DNA from: Elioraea tepida
Lineage (GTDB): Bacteria > Pseudomonadota > Alphaproteobacteria > Acetobacterales > Acetobacteraceae
Assembly: GCF_019203965.1 (NCBI RefSeq)
Contig: NZ_CP076448.1
Location: 2,867,001 to 2,931,000 of the forward strand
Direction: 5' to 3'
DNA: 64,000 nt
Shown here piece by piece: positions 43,563 through 53,259 of the stretch; the stretch's first letter is position 1, and the number at the start of each line of letters is the position of its first letter. The translations under genes and the position numbers were made by a program. Below the pieces are notes generated by a model. That model was not told where the DNA came from and did no database searches. It worked only from the letters and a program-made list of their open reading frames with translations.

Positions 43563-46500
43563 TGATTTCAAGGACTTAGCGCGAAAGAACATTAGGCGTC
43601 AAAGTCCGTCAAACTCGGTTTGTTCCTTTGACGTTTGTTCACGGCGTGTTCTCAGCCTCCAGCCGCCGCCGCGAACTGGCCTGGGATCAGGCGGTGAGCC
43701 GGCTGCGCGAGGAACGGCCGGAGGAGGCGGAACGCTACCTCTACACGCACGAGGTGGCGGCCATGGCCCGCCGCCGGGCGCAGAACGCGGCGGCCGCGGC
43801 GGCGGCGGCCGAGGGCCTCGGCGGCGGCCTGGGCGGCTTCCTGGGCGGCATGGCGGGCATCTTCGCCGACCCCATCCAGGTGATGACGCTGCCCTTCGGC
43901 GCCGGGCGCATGGCCGGCGGCGTGCTGGCCCAGATCGGGCGCACCGCGCTGATCGAGGGCGCTGTGGCGGGGGCGACGCAGGCGGTGGTTGAGACCCGCG
44001 CCGGGCCCTACCGGCAGAGCCTTGGCCTGCCGGATAACAGTCTCGAGCAGATCGGCATGGCGGCCGCGGGCGGCGCGGTGATCGGCGGCGGCTTGCGCGC
44101 CCTGGCACTGGGGGCTCGGCACCTGCGCGCGCGCCTGTGGCCGGCTGATCCGGCGCGGGTGGCGGCGGAGGATGCCGCCACGCTCGTGCAGACCCGGATA
44201 TTGGAAGATGCTGCCGCGCCCGGCGCGCCGGAGCTGGTGCCGGCGCATGAGGCGGCTCTGGCGGCCGGCATACGCCGGGTGGAGACGCCCGAGGCGCCGC
44301 CGGTGCCCGAGCTGCCGCCGCCGGTGGCGCCGCCGCCCGAGGCGATGCGCCTTGTCGGCCGGCCCGAGGCCGAGCTGCGCGCGCATGTGCGCGGCGTGGT
44401 GGAGGAGCTGCTGGCCGCGCGCGGCGGCAGCCGCGCCGATGGCGCCTGGCGGCCGGACCTCGGCGCCATTACCATCGAATGGGGTAGCCTCGGGACCGGG
44501 CAGCCGCCGCGCTACCGTGGTGGCTACGGCCTGTCCTACATCATCGCCCGCCGCACCGCGGAAGGGCTGGACGGCGAAGCCTTTGTGCGCGAGGTGCTGC
44601 CTGAGGTGCTGGTCGCGGGGCGCGTCGTTGCGCTGGAACATGGCGGCCAAACGGTGGTTCTTCAGCACGGGCCGCATGAAGTGGTGCTGCGACTGGATCG
44701 CGACGGCACGCGCGAGAACTGGCTTCTGACGGCCTATCGTCAGCGGGACGGCCGTGGTGAAGCGGGCGGAGCGCCTCCGTCACCGCCCTACGCTCCGGCA
44801 GGCCGGTCCGTCAGCCAGCCGGAGGGAGCGCGACCGTCCCTGGCGACCCTGCCAGAAACCCCGCGCCGCTTCAACGCCTACACACCGACCGGCCGCGCCG
44901 TGCTGGTCGAGCCGCGCGTGGTGTCCCTGCGCCGACTGATCCCGAGCCATGGCCCGGACGGCCGGCCCAACCCGAACTATCCGCATGCCGAAGGGCTGCA
45001 GCCGCGCGACCGTGCCGCCGCGCCAAGCCAGGACCAGGTGCGCGCCATCGCCGCGAGGCTGATCCCGGAGCGGCTGCAACCCAATGTCGAGGCCGGCACG
45101 GGCGCGCCCATCATCGGCCCCGACCTGGTGGTGGAGTCCGGCAATGGCCGGGTGGCGGCGCTGATGCTGATCCACCGCGACCCGGCGTTCGCCGCGCAGC
45201 GCGAGGCCTATCTCGCCATGCTGCAACGCATGGGCTTCGACGTCACGGGCATCGAGGAGCCCGTGCTTGTCTCGGCGCGTGTGAGCCAGATGACGCCCAC
45301 CGAACGCGCGGCCTTCGTGCGCGAGGCGAACCTGCGCGGCACGGCGGCCGAGACGGCGGGGGAGATGGCGGCGCGAGACGCCGAGGCCGCGCGCGCCGCG
45401 CTGCCCTTCTGGCGCGGCGGCACGGTGGACCAGGCGGCCAATCGCGAGTTCCTGCGCCGCTTCCTGGAACGGCTGACGCCCGAGGAGCGCAGCGGCCTGC
45501 TGGCGGCCGACGGCACGCCGACGCCGGACCTGATCCAGCGCGTCACCCGCGCGCTGCTCTCGGCTGCCTATGGCGACGCGCTGGGGCCGGTGGCGGCGCG
45601 GCTCATTGCGGGCGAGACCGAGGGCATGCGCGGCCTGGCCGGGGCGCTGCGCAGCCTGGCCGGCGACTGGGCGGCGCTGCGCCAGGACGTGGCGGCGGGC
45701 CGCATCCCGGCCGAATACGACGCCACCGCCGCGCTGGCCGAGGCGGTGGAGGCCATCGCCGAGGCGCAGCGGCGGCGCGTGAGCCTGGCCGACCTGGTGC
45801 TGCAGGCGGATATCGAGCGGCCGGCCATGACCCCGCAGGGGCTGGCCATGCTGCGGGCGATGTTCCCCGAGGGCGACCTGTCGCGCCGCATCAAGCCCGA
45901 GGCGCGGCTGACGGAGATGCTGCGCGGCTATGTCGAACGCGCGCGCGCGGCGGACGCAGGGCCGATGCTGCTGCCCGAGGCGCGGCCCTCCGCGGCCGAG
46001 ATGCTGGCCGCCGCCGGGCGAGCGGAGGAGGGGGCCGCCCGCGAAAACCGGGCATTTGCGCCGCCCGCCGACCCGCAGGCCGCGCGGCTGCTGGCCGCCG
46101 ACGACGAGGCGAGCCGGCTTGCGGCGCTGCCCGAGACCGAGCGGGCGGAGCTGTTCGAGGCGCGCCGAATCCTCGCCGACCGCGACGTGGCGCTGGTGGT
46201 GGACGACGCGGGCACCACCGTCTCCGCCCGCGCCCTGCTCGACCAGGCCGAGCGCGAGATCGAGGAAGCCTCGGCCGCCACGGTCTGCCTGATCGGGAGC
46301 GTCGCGGCATGAAGACGCTTGCGGGCTGCCTGCAGCGCGCCGTCAACGCAGGGCAGATCAGCGAGGCGCTGGCGCGCAAGATCAACGACCGCGTGGTCGA
46401 GTTGCTCGGCAAAGGCTTCGCCGAAGCCCCCGCCATGGCCAAGGCGGCGCAGGAAGTGGCCGATGCAGCCAAGCGCCAGCAGCGCCAGACCGCGCTGCGC

Positions 46501-48735
46501 ATCCTCGCCACCGCGCGCAATGTGGCGCTGGCCGAGGCCCACCCCGAGGGCTTCGCCGCCGGGGTGCGCGCCCTGCTGGCGCGCGACCTCTCCGGCAAGG
46601 CCGAATACTCCAACGTTGAAGCCCGCGCGCGCCATCCGCGGCCTGGCGCACGCCGAGCTCGCCGACGTGCTGGACCGGTTCCGCTCCAAGATGCTCGGGC
46701 TGATGCGGGATCAGGACGGCATGGTCGAGTTCGTCCGCGCCCTCTACGGGGCCAAGCCCAAGGACCCCGCGATCAGCCAGCTCGCCGATGCCTGGGCGCG
46801 CGCGACCGACCGCCTGGTCGACCGCTTCAACGCCGCCGGCGGCGCCCTGCCGCGCAAGGCCGACTGGCGCCTGCCGCAGGCCTGGGACCGCGACAAAGTG
46901 GCCGCCGCCGGCCGCGACGCCTGGCTGCGCTGGATGGAGGACCAGCACGCGCAGGGGCGGCTGTCCATCCGCGACCCCGACACCGGGCGCGAGGTGAACG
47001 CGCTGCGTCGGGCGGAGATCCTCTCCAACGCCTATGACCGCATCCGCACCGAGGGGCTTGTGGACATCACCCCAGGCGCGGCGCGCGGCCTTGGCGCGCT
47101 CGCCAACCGCCGGGCGGAGCTGCGCGCCTTCCAGTGGACCTCGGCCGAGGCTTGGCTTGAGGCGAATGAGCGCTTCGGCGTCGGCAACCGCAACCTCTAC
47201 GACCTGCTGAACGGGCATATCGACGGGATGGCGCGCGACATCGCCATGCTGGAGGTGCTGGGGCCCAACCCGGATTGGATGGTCCGCTACCTGCGCGATG
47301 AGGCGACGCGCCGCCTGGCTGACCGGCCCGACCGCGCGCGCTCCGAGGCCTGGCGGATCGAGAGCACCTGGGCGCATGTCTCGGGGCTGGCCAACACGCC
47401 GGTCAACGAATGGGTGGCGACGGTCTTCCGCGAACTGCGCGGCTGGCTCACGGCCGCGCGCCTCGGCTCGGCGCTGCTGTCCAGCACCTCCGATTTCGCC
47501 ACCATGCGGCAGGTGGCGGCCTGGAACGGGCTGCCATCCGTGGGGTGGATGCGCGACTATCTGCGCCTGCTCAACCCCGCCAATGCCGATGACCGCAGGA
47601 TTGCCGTGCGCGCGGGCCTGTTGGCCGAGGCCTGGGCGCAGCGCGCCGCCGGCGCCATGCGCAACCAGGCGGATGTGATCGGCACGGGCCTTGGCAGCCG
47701 TGTGGCGGATTTCGTGCTGCGCGCGCAGGGCCTTGCGGCGCACACCCAGGCGGCGCGCTGGGCGATCGGCATGGAGTTTCTGGGCGCGCTCGCCGACCGT
47801 GCCGGGCGGAAGTTCGATGCCATCGAGGAACCGCTGCGCCGCGCCATGGAGCGCTACGGCATCGGCCCGGCTGAGTGGGACGTGCTGCGCGCTTACGGCG
47901 TGGTGACGCAAGGCGGCTGGCGCTTCCTTTCTCCCGAGGCGGTGGCGCGCGCGGCGGATCTGGCCACTCCCGAGGGACGCGCCCAGCTGAACGCGGCCAC
48001 CCGCCTGCTCGAGTTCGTGCAGACGGAAGGGCGCTTCGCTGTGCCCGAGCCGGGCGCGGCCGAGCGCGCCCTGATGGTGGGGCAGACGAGGCCCGGCACC
48101 TTCATCGGCGAATTCGTCCGCAGCGCCATGCAGTTCAAGTCCTTCCCCGTCACGGTCATGCTGATGCACATCGGCCGCGGGCTGAACCAGGAGGGGTTGC
48201 GCGGCAAGGCGGCGTATCTCGCGAGCTTCGCCATCGCCACCACGCTGATGGGCGCCTTCGCCATGCAGCTCAAGGCGATCGCCCAGGGCCGCGACCCGCG
48301 GAACATGGATGATCACCGCTTTTGGCTGGCGGCGGCGGCGCAGGGCGGCGGCGCCGGCATCCTGGGCGACTTCCTGTATTCGGCGGTGGCGCGCACCGAC
48401 CAGGACTTCTACGCGCAGATGGCGGGCGGCCCGATGGGCGGGTTTGTCTCCGACCTTGCGAGGATCGCCGGCCTCAACCTCCAGGCGCTGGACGATGAGC
48501 GGCGCGAGCGCGCGCTTGGCGCCGACCTGGTGCGCTTCATGCGGTTCAACACGCCGGGCAGCTCGCTGTGGTATTCGCGGCTCGCCATGGACCGGCTGCT
48601 GTGGGACCGGCTGCAATGGTGGGCCGATCCTCAGGCGGGCCGCCGCTTCCGCGAGCTCGAGCGCCGCGCCATGCGGGAATACGAGCAGGAGTTCTGGTGG
48701 GCGCCGGGCGAGAGCGCGCCGCGCTGCCGCCCGCG
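43563..48735 (+). mobile_element. truncated prophage fragment
   Basis: Two large overlapping plus-strand genes of phage virion/ejection type with no other phage genes around them. The left edge is the tRNA-Lys fragment plus ~80 nt of AT-richer DNA with a CGTCAAAG/CTTTGACG inverted repeat (43597-43604 with 43626-43633). The right edge falls inside pepT. No right att copy is seen, consistent with a deletion that removed most of the prophage and the end of pepT. Confidence 0.7.
43628..46312 (+). CDS. phage polyvalent/internal virion-type protein with DdrB-like ParB domain
   Basis: An 894-residue protein, probably missing its original N-terminus because the frame opens abruptly next to the att site. 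Residues ~45-155 are Ala/Gly-rich with hydrophobic stretches (GGGLGGFLGGMAGIFADPIQ; GMAAAGGAVIGGGLRALALG), as in phage proteins that enter or cross membranes. Residues ~435-575 look like the DdrB-like ParB-superfamily domain (VVSLRRLIPSHGPDG, NPNYPHAEGLQPRDR, VVESGNGRVAALMLIHRDP). The C-terminus ends in the TVSARALLDQAEREIEEAS pattern shared by such proteins. DdrB-type polyvalent proteins are known to be co-injected to protect incoming DNA. Here the function is inference, and the copy is likely inactive. Confidence 0.6.
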   Translation: MTFVHGVFSASSRRRELAWDQAVSRLREERPEEAERYLYTHEVAAMARRRAQNAAAAAAAAEGLGGGLGGFLGGMAGIFADPIQVMTLPFGAGRMAGGVLAQIGRTALIEGAVAGATQAVVETRAGPYRQSLGLPDNSLEQIGMAAAGGAVIGGGLRALALGARHLRARLWPADPARVAAEDAATLVQTRILEDAAAPGAPELVPAHEAALAAGIRRVETPEAPPVPELPPPVAPPPEAMRLVGRPEAELRAHVRGVVEELLAARGGSRADGAWRPDLGAITIEWGSLGTGQPPRYRGGYGLSYIIARRTAEGLDGEAFVREVLPEVLVAGRVVALEHGGQTVVLQHGPHEVVLRLDRDGTRENWLLTAYRQRDGRGEAGGAPPSPPYAPAGRSVSQPEGARPSLATLPETPRRFNAYTPTGRAVLVEPRVVSLRRLIPSHGPDGRPNPNYPHAEGLQPRDRAAAPSQDQVRAIAARLIPERLQPNVEAGTGAPIIGPDLVVESGNGRVAALMLIHRDPAFAAQREAYLAMLQRMGFDVTGIEEPVLVSARVSQMTPTERAAFVREANLRGTAAETAGEMAARDAEAARAALPFWRGGTVDQAANREFLRRFLERLTPEERSGLLAADGTPTPDLIQRVTRALLSAAYGDALGPVAARLIAGETEGMRGLAGALRSLAGDWAALRQDVAAGRIPAEYDATAALAEAVEAIAEAQRRRVSLADLVLQADIERPAMTPQGLAMLRAMFPEGDLSRRIKPEARLTEMLRGYVERARAADAGPMLLPEARPSAAEMLAAAGRAEEGAARENRAFAPPADPQAARLLAADDEASRLAALPETERAELFEARRILADRDVALVVDDAGTTVSARALLDQAEREIEEASAATVCLIGSVAA

Positions 48736-48740
48736 GAGAC
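46309..48740 (+). pseudogene. phage internal virion-type protein, frameshifted and clipped at the C-terminus
   Basis: The ATG overlaps the preceding stop (ATGA). Frame 1 gives MKTLAGCLQRAVNAGQISEA to NVEARAR at ~46632. The protein then continues in frame 2 as AIRGLAHAELADVLDRFRSK through FRELERRAMREYEQEFWWAP. Loss of one CG dinucleotide in the GCCCGCGCGCGCC run at 46621-46633 explains the shift. The rejoined product is ~800 residues, helical, with segments such as SALLSSTSDFATMRQVAAWN and GEFVRSAMQFKSFPVTVML seen in phage internal/ejection proteins. The reading frame then runs into pepT antisense sequence, so the last residues are lost. Confidence 0.65.
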
Positions 48741-49550
48741 GACGTGCCAGAAGCCCCGGCGCCCGTCGCTCACCTCCGGCGTGTCGGTCGCCTGCGGCAG
48801 GATGTCGATGATCCGCGCCATCAGGTGCAGCGCGTTCACGAGCTTGCCCTTCGCCCAGCCCGGGTGGATCGAGACGCCCTCGATCTCGATCTTGGCAAGG
48901 TCGGCCGAGAAGGTCTCGCAGACAAGCTCGCCGCGCTCTCCCCCATCCAGCGTATAGGCGAAAGCGGCGCCGAGCGCCTTGGGCAACTCGGGGTGCACGC
49001 CACGGCCGATCTCCTCGTCCGGGGTGAAACAGAGGCGGATCGTTCCGTGCGGCAGGCTCGGGTTCGCAAGAAGATGGCGCGCCATCGTCATCAGGATCGC
49101 GACACCGGTCTTGTCGTCGGCGCCGAGAAGCGTGGTGCCGGAGGCGGTGACGATGTCGTGCCCGATGCGCGAGGCGAGATAGGGAAGCTCGCGCGCGGAC
49201 AGAACCTGGGTCGGGTTGTCAGGCAGGACGATGTCGGAGCCGTCCCAGGCGCGGTGGATGATCGGCTTGACGCCGCGGCCAATGAACTGCGGCGTGGTGT
49301 CGACATGGGCGCAGAAGGCGATCGTCGGCGCGTTCGTCTCGACCGTGGTCGGAATCGTTGCGACGAGCGTTCCGTAGGGTAAAAGGGTGACGTCAGCCGC
49401 GCCCATCTCCGTGAGCTCCCGTTCGAGCAGGCGCAACAGCTCGTACTGCTTCTCCGTGCTCGGCGTGGTCTTCGAGTCAGGGTCGCTCTGGGTGTCGATC
49501 CGGCAGTAGCGGACGAGCCTGTCCCCGAGTTCGGCGATGACATCGACCAT
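48736..49550 (-). pseudogene. pepT: peptidase T, 3' part deleted
   Basis: The ATG at 49550 has GGAGG 8 nt upstream. The N-terminal ~270 residues are normal tripeptide aminopeptidase. Metal and catalytic motifs include FCAHVDTTPQF, LLGADDKTGVAILMTMARH and TPDEEIGRGV, followed by the HPGWAKGKLVNALHLMARII dimerisation-domain start. Homology stops after DGRRGFWHVVSAGG. PepT is about 410 residues, so roughly the last third, including the final zinc-ligand His and the end of the catalytic domain, is missing. The remaining frame runs into the phage fragment and ends at 48546. The peptidase is almost certainly inactive. Confidence 0.85.
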
Positions 49551-49666
49551 GCGGTGATCCTCCGTCGCGAGGGGGGACGGCACCACGGCCTGGGAGGCGC
49601 CGCAACCGGGGCGAGGCTCCAAGCCGGGCCCGGGGCCGGGAGCGCAGACCGCTGTCGGCAAGGGCT

Positions 49667-52090
49667 CTAGCCGCGCAGCACCGCTCCGGTGGCCGCCGCG
49701 ACCGCGCCGATCACCTTCTGGGCGACCGCCTCGATCTCGGCATCCGTGAGCGTCCGCTCACGCGGCTGGATCGTCACGGCGATGGCGAGAGACTTCCGCC
49801 TCGCGCCGATCGCCTCCCCGCGATAGACATCGAACAGCGACACGCTCTCGATCAGGGTCCGATCCGCCCCCTTGGCGGCGCGGAGCACGGCCTCGGCCGG
49901 GACGTCCTCGGCGACGACGAAGGCGAAGTCGCGCGTCAGAGGCTGGAAGGCGGGAAGTGCAGGGTTGCCGCGGCGACGTCGTTTCGGCTGCGGAACGGCC
50001 AGCAGGTTGAGCTCGAAGGCCGCGACCGGCCCTTCGAGGTCAAGGGCCGCGAGCACACGCGGATGGAGCTCGCCGAAGGTGCCGAGCACCTGCTTCGGCC
50101 CGAAGCGGAGGGTGCCCGACCGGCCCGGGTGGAACCAGGCGGGGGCGTCGGCCGTCACTTGCACGGCATCGAGGTTCACGCCGAGGGCGGAAAGAACCGC
50201 GAGCGCATCGGCCTTGGCGTCGAGCGCATCGGGCCCGCGGCTCGGCTGCGCCCAGTGACGCGGCGAGGGGCCGGAGCGGAGGCCGGCGGCGGCGAGGGTC
50301 TGCTCGCCCGGCTCGCCGCCCGAGAACACCGGGCCGATCTCGAACAGAACGGCTTCCGCGATGCCGCGCGCAGCGTTGCGTGCGGCGGCGAGGGCGAGGT
50401 TCGGGATGATCGAGGGACGCAGTGCGTCGAGGTCGGAGGCGATCGGGTTGGCGAGACACCGCGCCGCGTCGCCACCGCCGAACAGAGCCGCCACATCCCG
50501 CGCCATGAAGCTGAAGGTGACCGCCTCGACCAGGCCGCGGCCCGCGAGGACGCGCCGGGCGAGGATCGCGCGTCCCATCGCGGGTGTGACGGCAACGGGG
50601 GGAACGACCCGCGGCCGGCCCGAGTCGTCGGTGAGCGGCGGCATCGGCACAGCCGGTATGGCGTCGAGCCCCTTGATCCGCAGCACCTCCTCGATCAAGT
50701 CGTACTCGGCCTGCGGGTCGGGCTCCCCCAAGCAGTCGTTCCGCCAGGAGGGGATCGCGACGGTGATCCGTTCCGCGTCGCGCGCGAGGCACCGGAAGCC
50801 GAGCCGGTCGAGGATCGCCACCGCCTCGTCCGGCGGCACGTCGTGGCCGCCGAAGGAGGCGAGGCGGGAGAAACGCAAGGTGGCGGTGCGCTGCATGTCG
50901 GGCTCACGACCCGCTTCAACCACCTCGGAAGCCTCGCCGCCGCAGAGATCGAGGATCATCCGTGTGGCGGCCTCGGTCGCCTCCCGCATCAGGCCGGGGT
51001 CGATGCCGCGTTCGAAACGGTAGCGGGCCTCGGTCTGGATCCCGAGGCGCCGGCCAGTCTCCGCGATCGCCACCGGGTCGAACAGGGCGACTTCGAGGAA
51101 GGCTTCCGTCGTGCCCTCGGAACAGCCGGTGCTCTCGCCGCCGACGATGCCGGCAAGCGCGAGCGCGCCGGAGGCGTCGGCGATCACCGTGTCGGCCTCG
51201 CCGGCCGTCACCTCCTTCCCGTGCAAGCCCAGGAACGCCTCGCCGCGCCCCTGGCGCATCGCGAGCACGCCGCCTTCGAGCTTCGCCGCGTCGAATACGT
51301 GCAGCGGCCGGCCGAGGTCGAAGGTGAAGAAGTTCGTCACGTCGACCAGCGCCGAGATCGGACGCAAGCCGATGCTCTCGAGCCGACGCCGAAGCCATTC
51401 CGGAGACGGTCCGTTCCGCAGCCCGCGGAAATGCCGCCCGAGCACCCAGGGGCAGGCGGGCGTCTCGGTCTCCCAGCGGATCGGGCTCTGGTAGGAGGCG
51501 GGGACGGGCCCCGCCCGCCACGGCCGGAGCGTGCCGAGGCCGGCGGCGGCGAGGTCGCGCGCGATGCCGCGCACGGCGAGCGCATCGCCGCGGTTCGGCG
51601 TCACCGCGATCTCGATCACCGGATCATCGAGCCCGGCCCAGGCGGCATAGCTCTCCCCCACCGGCGCGTTGTCCGGCAGCTCGATGATGCCCTCATGGTC
51701 ATCGCCAAGTCCCATTTCGCGGGCCGACAGCAGCATCGCCTCCGAGGCCTCGCCGCGGATCCGCCCCGCCTTGAGGGTGATGCCCGTTCCCGGGATGAAG
51801 GCGCCCGGCAGAGCGAGCACCCCCTTTATGCCGGAGCGCGCGTTCGGCGCGCCGCAGACCACGTTGAGGATCCGCCCGTCGCCCGCATCGACGCGGCAAA
51901 CTCGCAACCGGTCGGCGTTCGGGTGGGGCTTGGCCTCGACGACATGGGCGATCCGGAAGGCGCCGAGCGTGGCGCCACGGTCCTCCACGCCCTCAACCTC
52001 GAGGCCGATTTGCGACAGTGTCGCAACGATCCGCTCGAGGGTCGCCTCGGTGTCGAGATGTGTCTTCAGCCAGGAGAGGGTGAACTTCAT
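49667..52090 (-). CDS. pheT: phenylalanine-tRNA ligase beta subunit
   Basis: An 807-residue subunit of the alpha2beta2 enzyme. The N-terminal MKFTLSWLKTHLDTEATLE is followed by an OB/EMAP-type tRNA-binding domain (VVEAKPHPNADRLRVCRVDA). The B3/B4 editing region contains ALVDVTNFFTFDLGRPLHVF. B5 (FGGHDVPPDEAVAILDRLGF) and the C-terminal anticodon-binding FDX-ACB domain (FQPLTRDFAFVVAEDVP) are also present. ATG 52090 gives the family start. The gene begins 2 nt after the pheS stop, so the subunits are cotranslated. Confidence 0.97.
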   Translation of the reverse strand: MKFTLSWLKTHLDTEATLERIVATLSQIGLEVEGVEDRGATLGAFRIAHVVEAKPHPNADRLRVCRVDAGDGRILNVVCGAPNARSGIKGVLALPGAFIPGTGITLKAGRIRGEASEAMLLSAREMGLGDDHEGIIELPDNAPVGESYAAWAGLDDPVIEIAVTPNRGDALAVRGIARDLAAAGLGTLRPWRAGPVPASYQSPIRWETETPACPWVLGRHFRGLRNGPSPEWLRRRLESIGLRPISALVDVTNFFTFDLGRPLHVFDAAKLEGGVLAMRQGRGEAFLGLHGKEVTAGEADTVIADASGALALAGIVGGESTGCSEGTTEAFLEVALFDPVAIAETGRRLGIQTEARYRFERGIDPGLMREATEAATRMILDLCGGEASEVVEAGREPDMQRTATLRFSRLASFGGHDVPPDEAVAILDRLGFRCLARDAERITVAIPSWRNDCLGEPDPQAEYDLIEEVLRIKGLDAIPAVPMPPLTDDSGRPRVVPPVAVTPAMGRAILARRVLAGRGLVEAVTFSFMARDVAALFGGGDAARCLANPIASDLDALRPSIIPNLALAAARNAARGIAEAVLFEIGPVFSGGEPGEQTLAAAGLRSGPSPRHWAQPSRGPDALDAKADALAVLSALGVNLDAVQVTADAPAWFHPGRSGTLRFGPKQVLGTFGELHPRVLAALDLEGPVAAFELNLLAVPQPKRRRRGNPALPAFQPLTRDFAFVVAEDVPAEAVLRAAKGADRTLIESVSLFDVYRGEAIGARRKSLAIAVTIQPRERTLTDAEIEAVAQKVIGAVAAATGAVLRG

Positions 52091-52091
52091 C

Positions 52092-53180
52092 TCAGGCAAT
52101 CCCCGTCGCGGTGGAGGCGACATCCTCCGGCCGGAAGCCGGTCGCGCGCAGCCAGCGGAGATCGCTTTCGAAGAAGGGGCGAAGGTCGGTCAGCCCATGC
52201 TTGAGCATCGCCACGCGCTCGATGCCCATACCGAGGGCGAAGCCCTGCCAGACGCGGTGGTCGAGGCCGCAGTTGAGCAGCACCTTCGGATGCACCATTC
52301 CCGAGCCGAGGATCTCGAGCCAGTCCCCGCCCGCGCCGAGCTCGCCGGTGCGCCGGTTCCAGCCGATGTCGACCTCCATCGAGGGTTCGGTGAAGGGGAA
52401 GTAGGAGGCGCGGAACCGCACCGGCAGATGCGCGATGCCGAAGAAGGCGCGCAGGAAATCGACGATGCAGCCCTTCAGATGCCCAAGCGTGAGCGACCGG
52501 TCGATCGCGAGCGCCTCCACCTGGTGGAACATCGGGCTGTGCGTGGCGTCATGGTCGGCGCGGTAGGTTCGGCCGGGCGCGATGATCCGGATCGGCGGAG
52601 GCTGTGCCGTCATCGTGCGGATCTGCACGGGCGACGTGTGGGTTCTGAGAACCTTGGCGCGGCCTGCGGCCGTCCGGCCGGGAAGATAGAACGTGTCATG
52701 GTCCTGCCGCGCCGGGTGGTGTTCGGGGATGTTCAGAGCGCCGAAGTTGCGCCAGTCATCCTCGATGTCCGGCCCCTCGGCCACAGTGAACCCCATCGCG
52801 CCGAAGATCGCGACGATCTCCTCGATCGTGCGGCTGATCGGGTGGATCAGGCCCTGCAGCGAGGGGCGCGGCGGGAGGGTGACGTCGAGACGCTCGGCGG
52901 CGAGCTTGGCATCGAGCGCGGCCTCGGCGAGCGCCGCCCGACGCGCCTCGAGCGCCTCGGAAAGCCGCTCCTTCACTGCGTTCAGGGCGGCGCCGCGCGC
53001 CTTGCGCTCCTCGGCGGGGAGGGTGCCGAGGCCTTTCATCAAGGCGGTGAGCGAGCCGTTCCGGCCGAGCAACGCGACGCGCACGGCGTCGAGCGCGGCG
53101 AGGTCTGGGGCGGCGTCGATGCGCGCGAGCGCGTCCGCTTCGAGGGGGGCGAGGTCGTCAACTGGGCGGTCGGGGGTCAT
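52092..53180 (-). CDS. pheS: phenylalanine-tRNA ligase alpha subunit
   Basis: A 362-residue catalytic subunit that charges tRNA-Phe. The N-terminal coiled coil (residues ~10-95) is followed by the class II core: motif 1 around HPISRTIEEIVAIFGAMGF, the GPDIEDDWRNFGALNIPEHH signature and THTSPVQIRTM. Motif 2 is in IIAPGRTYRADHDATHSPMF. The FTEPSMEVDI segment follows, with motif 3 in GFALGMGIERVAMLKHG. A hairpin with a short T-run lies in the 79-nt gap between rplT and pheS and could attenuate transcription. Confidence 0.97.
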   Translation of the reverse strand: MTPDRPVDDLAPLEADALARIDAAPDLAALDAVRVALLGRNGSLTALMKGLGTLPAEERKARGAALNAVKERLSEALEARRAALAEAALDAKLAAERLDVTLPPRPSLQGLIHPISRTIEEIVAIFGAMGFTVAEGPDIEDDWRNFGALNIPEHHPARQDHDTFYLPGRTAAGRAKVLRTHTSPVQIRTMTAQPPPIRIIAPGRTYRADHDATHSPMFHQVEALAIDRSLTLGHLKGCIVDFLRAFFGIAHLPVRFRASYFPFTEPSMEVDIGWNRRTGELGAGGDWLEILGSGMVHPKVLLNCGLDHRVWQGFALGMGIERVAMLKHGLTDLRPFFESDLRWLRATGFRPEDVASTATGIA

Positions 53181-53198
53181 CGAGCGTCTCCGGATGCG

Positions 53199-53225
53199 AA
53201 AAGGGCCGCCGGAGGCCGGCAGCCC
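53199..53225 (-). terminator. hairpin with T-run before pheS (possible attenuator)
   Basis: On the minus strand GGGCTGCCGG and CCGGCGGCCC form a near-perfect stem followed by TTTT, 19 nt before the pheS ATG. It could partially terminate transcription from rpmI-rplT. No Phe-rich leader ORF with a good ATG was found before it. Confidence 0.5.
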
Positions 53226-53259
53226 TGATCGTCACCTCCTGGCGGGCGGGAAGGCCCGG

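Noticed and set aside
46319-46630. The first ~100 codons of the frame-2 ORF of the second phage gene as a real N-terminus
   Set aside because: They are Ser/Arg/Pro/Ala noise; the overlapping frame-1 sequence is the conserved N-terminal part, so a frameshift explains the data better.
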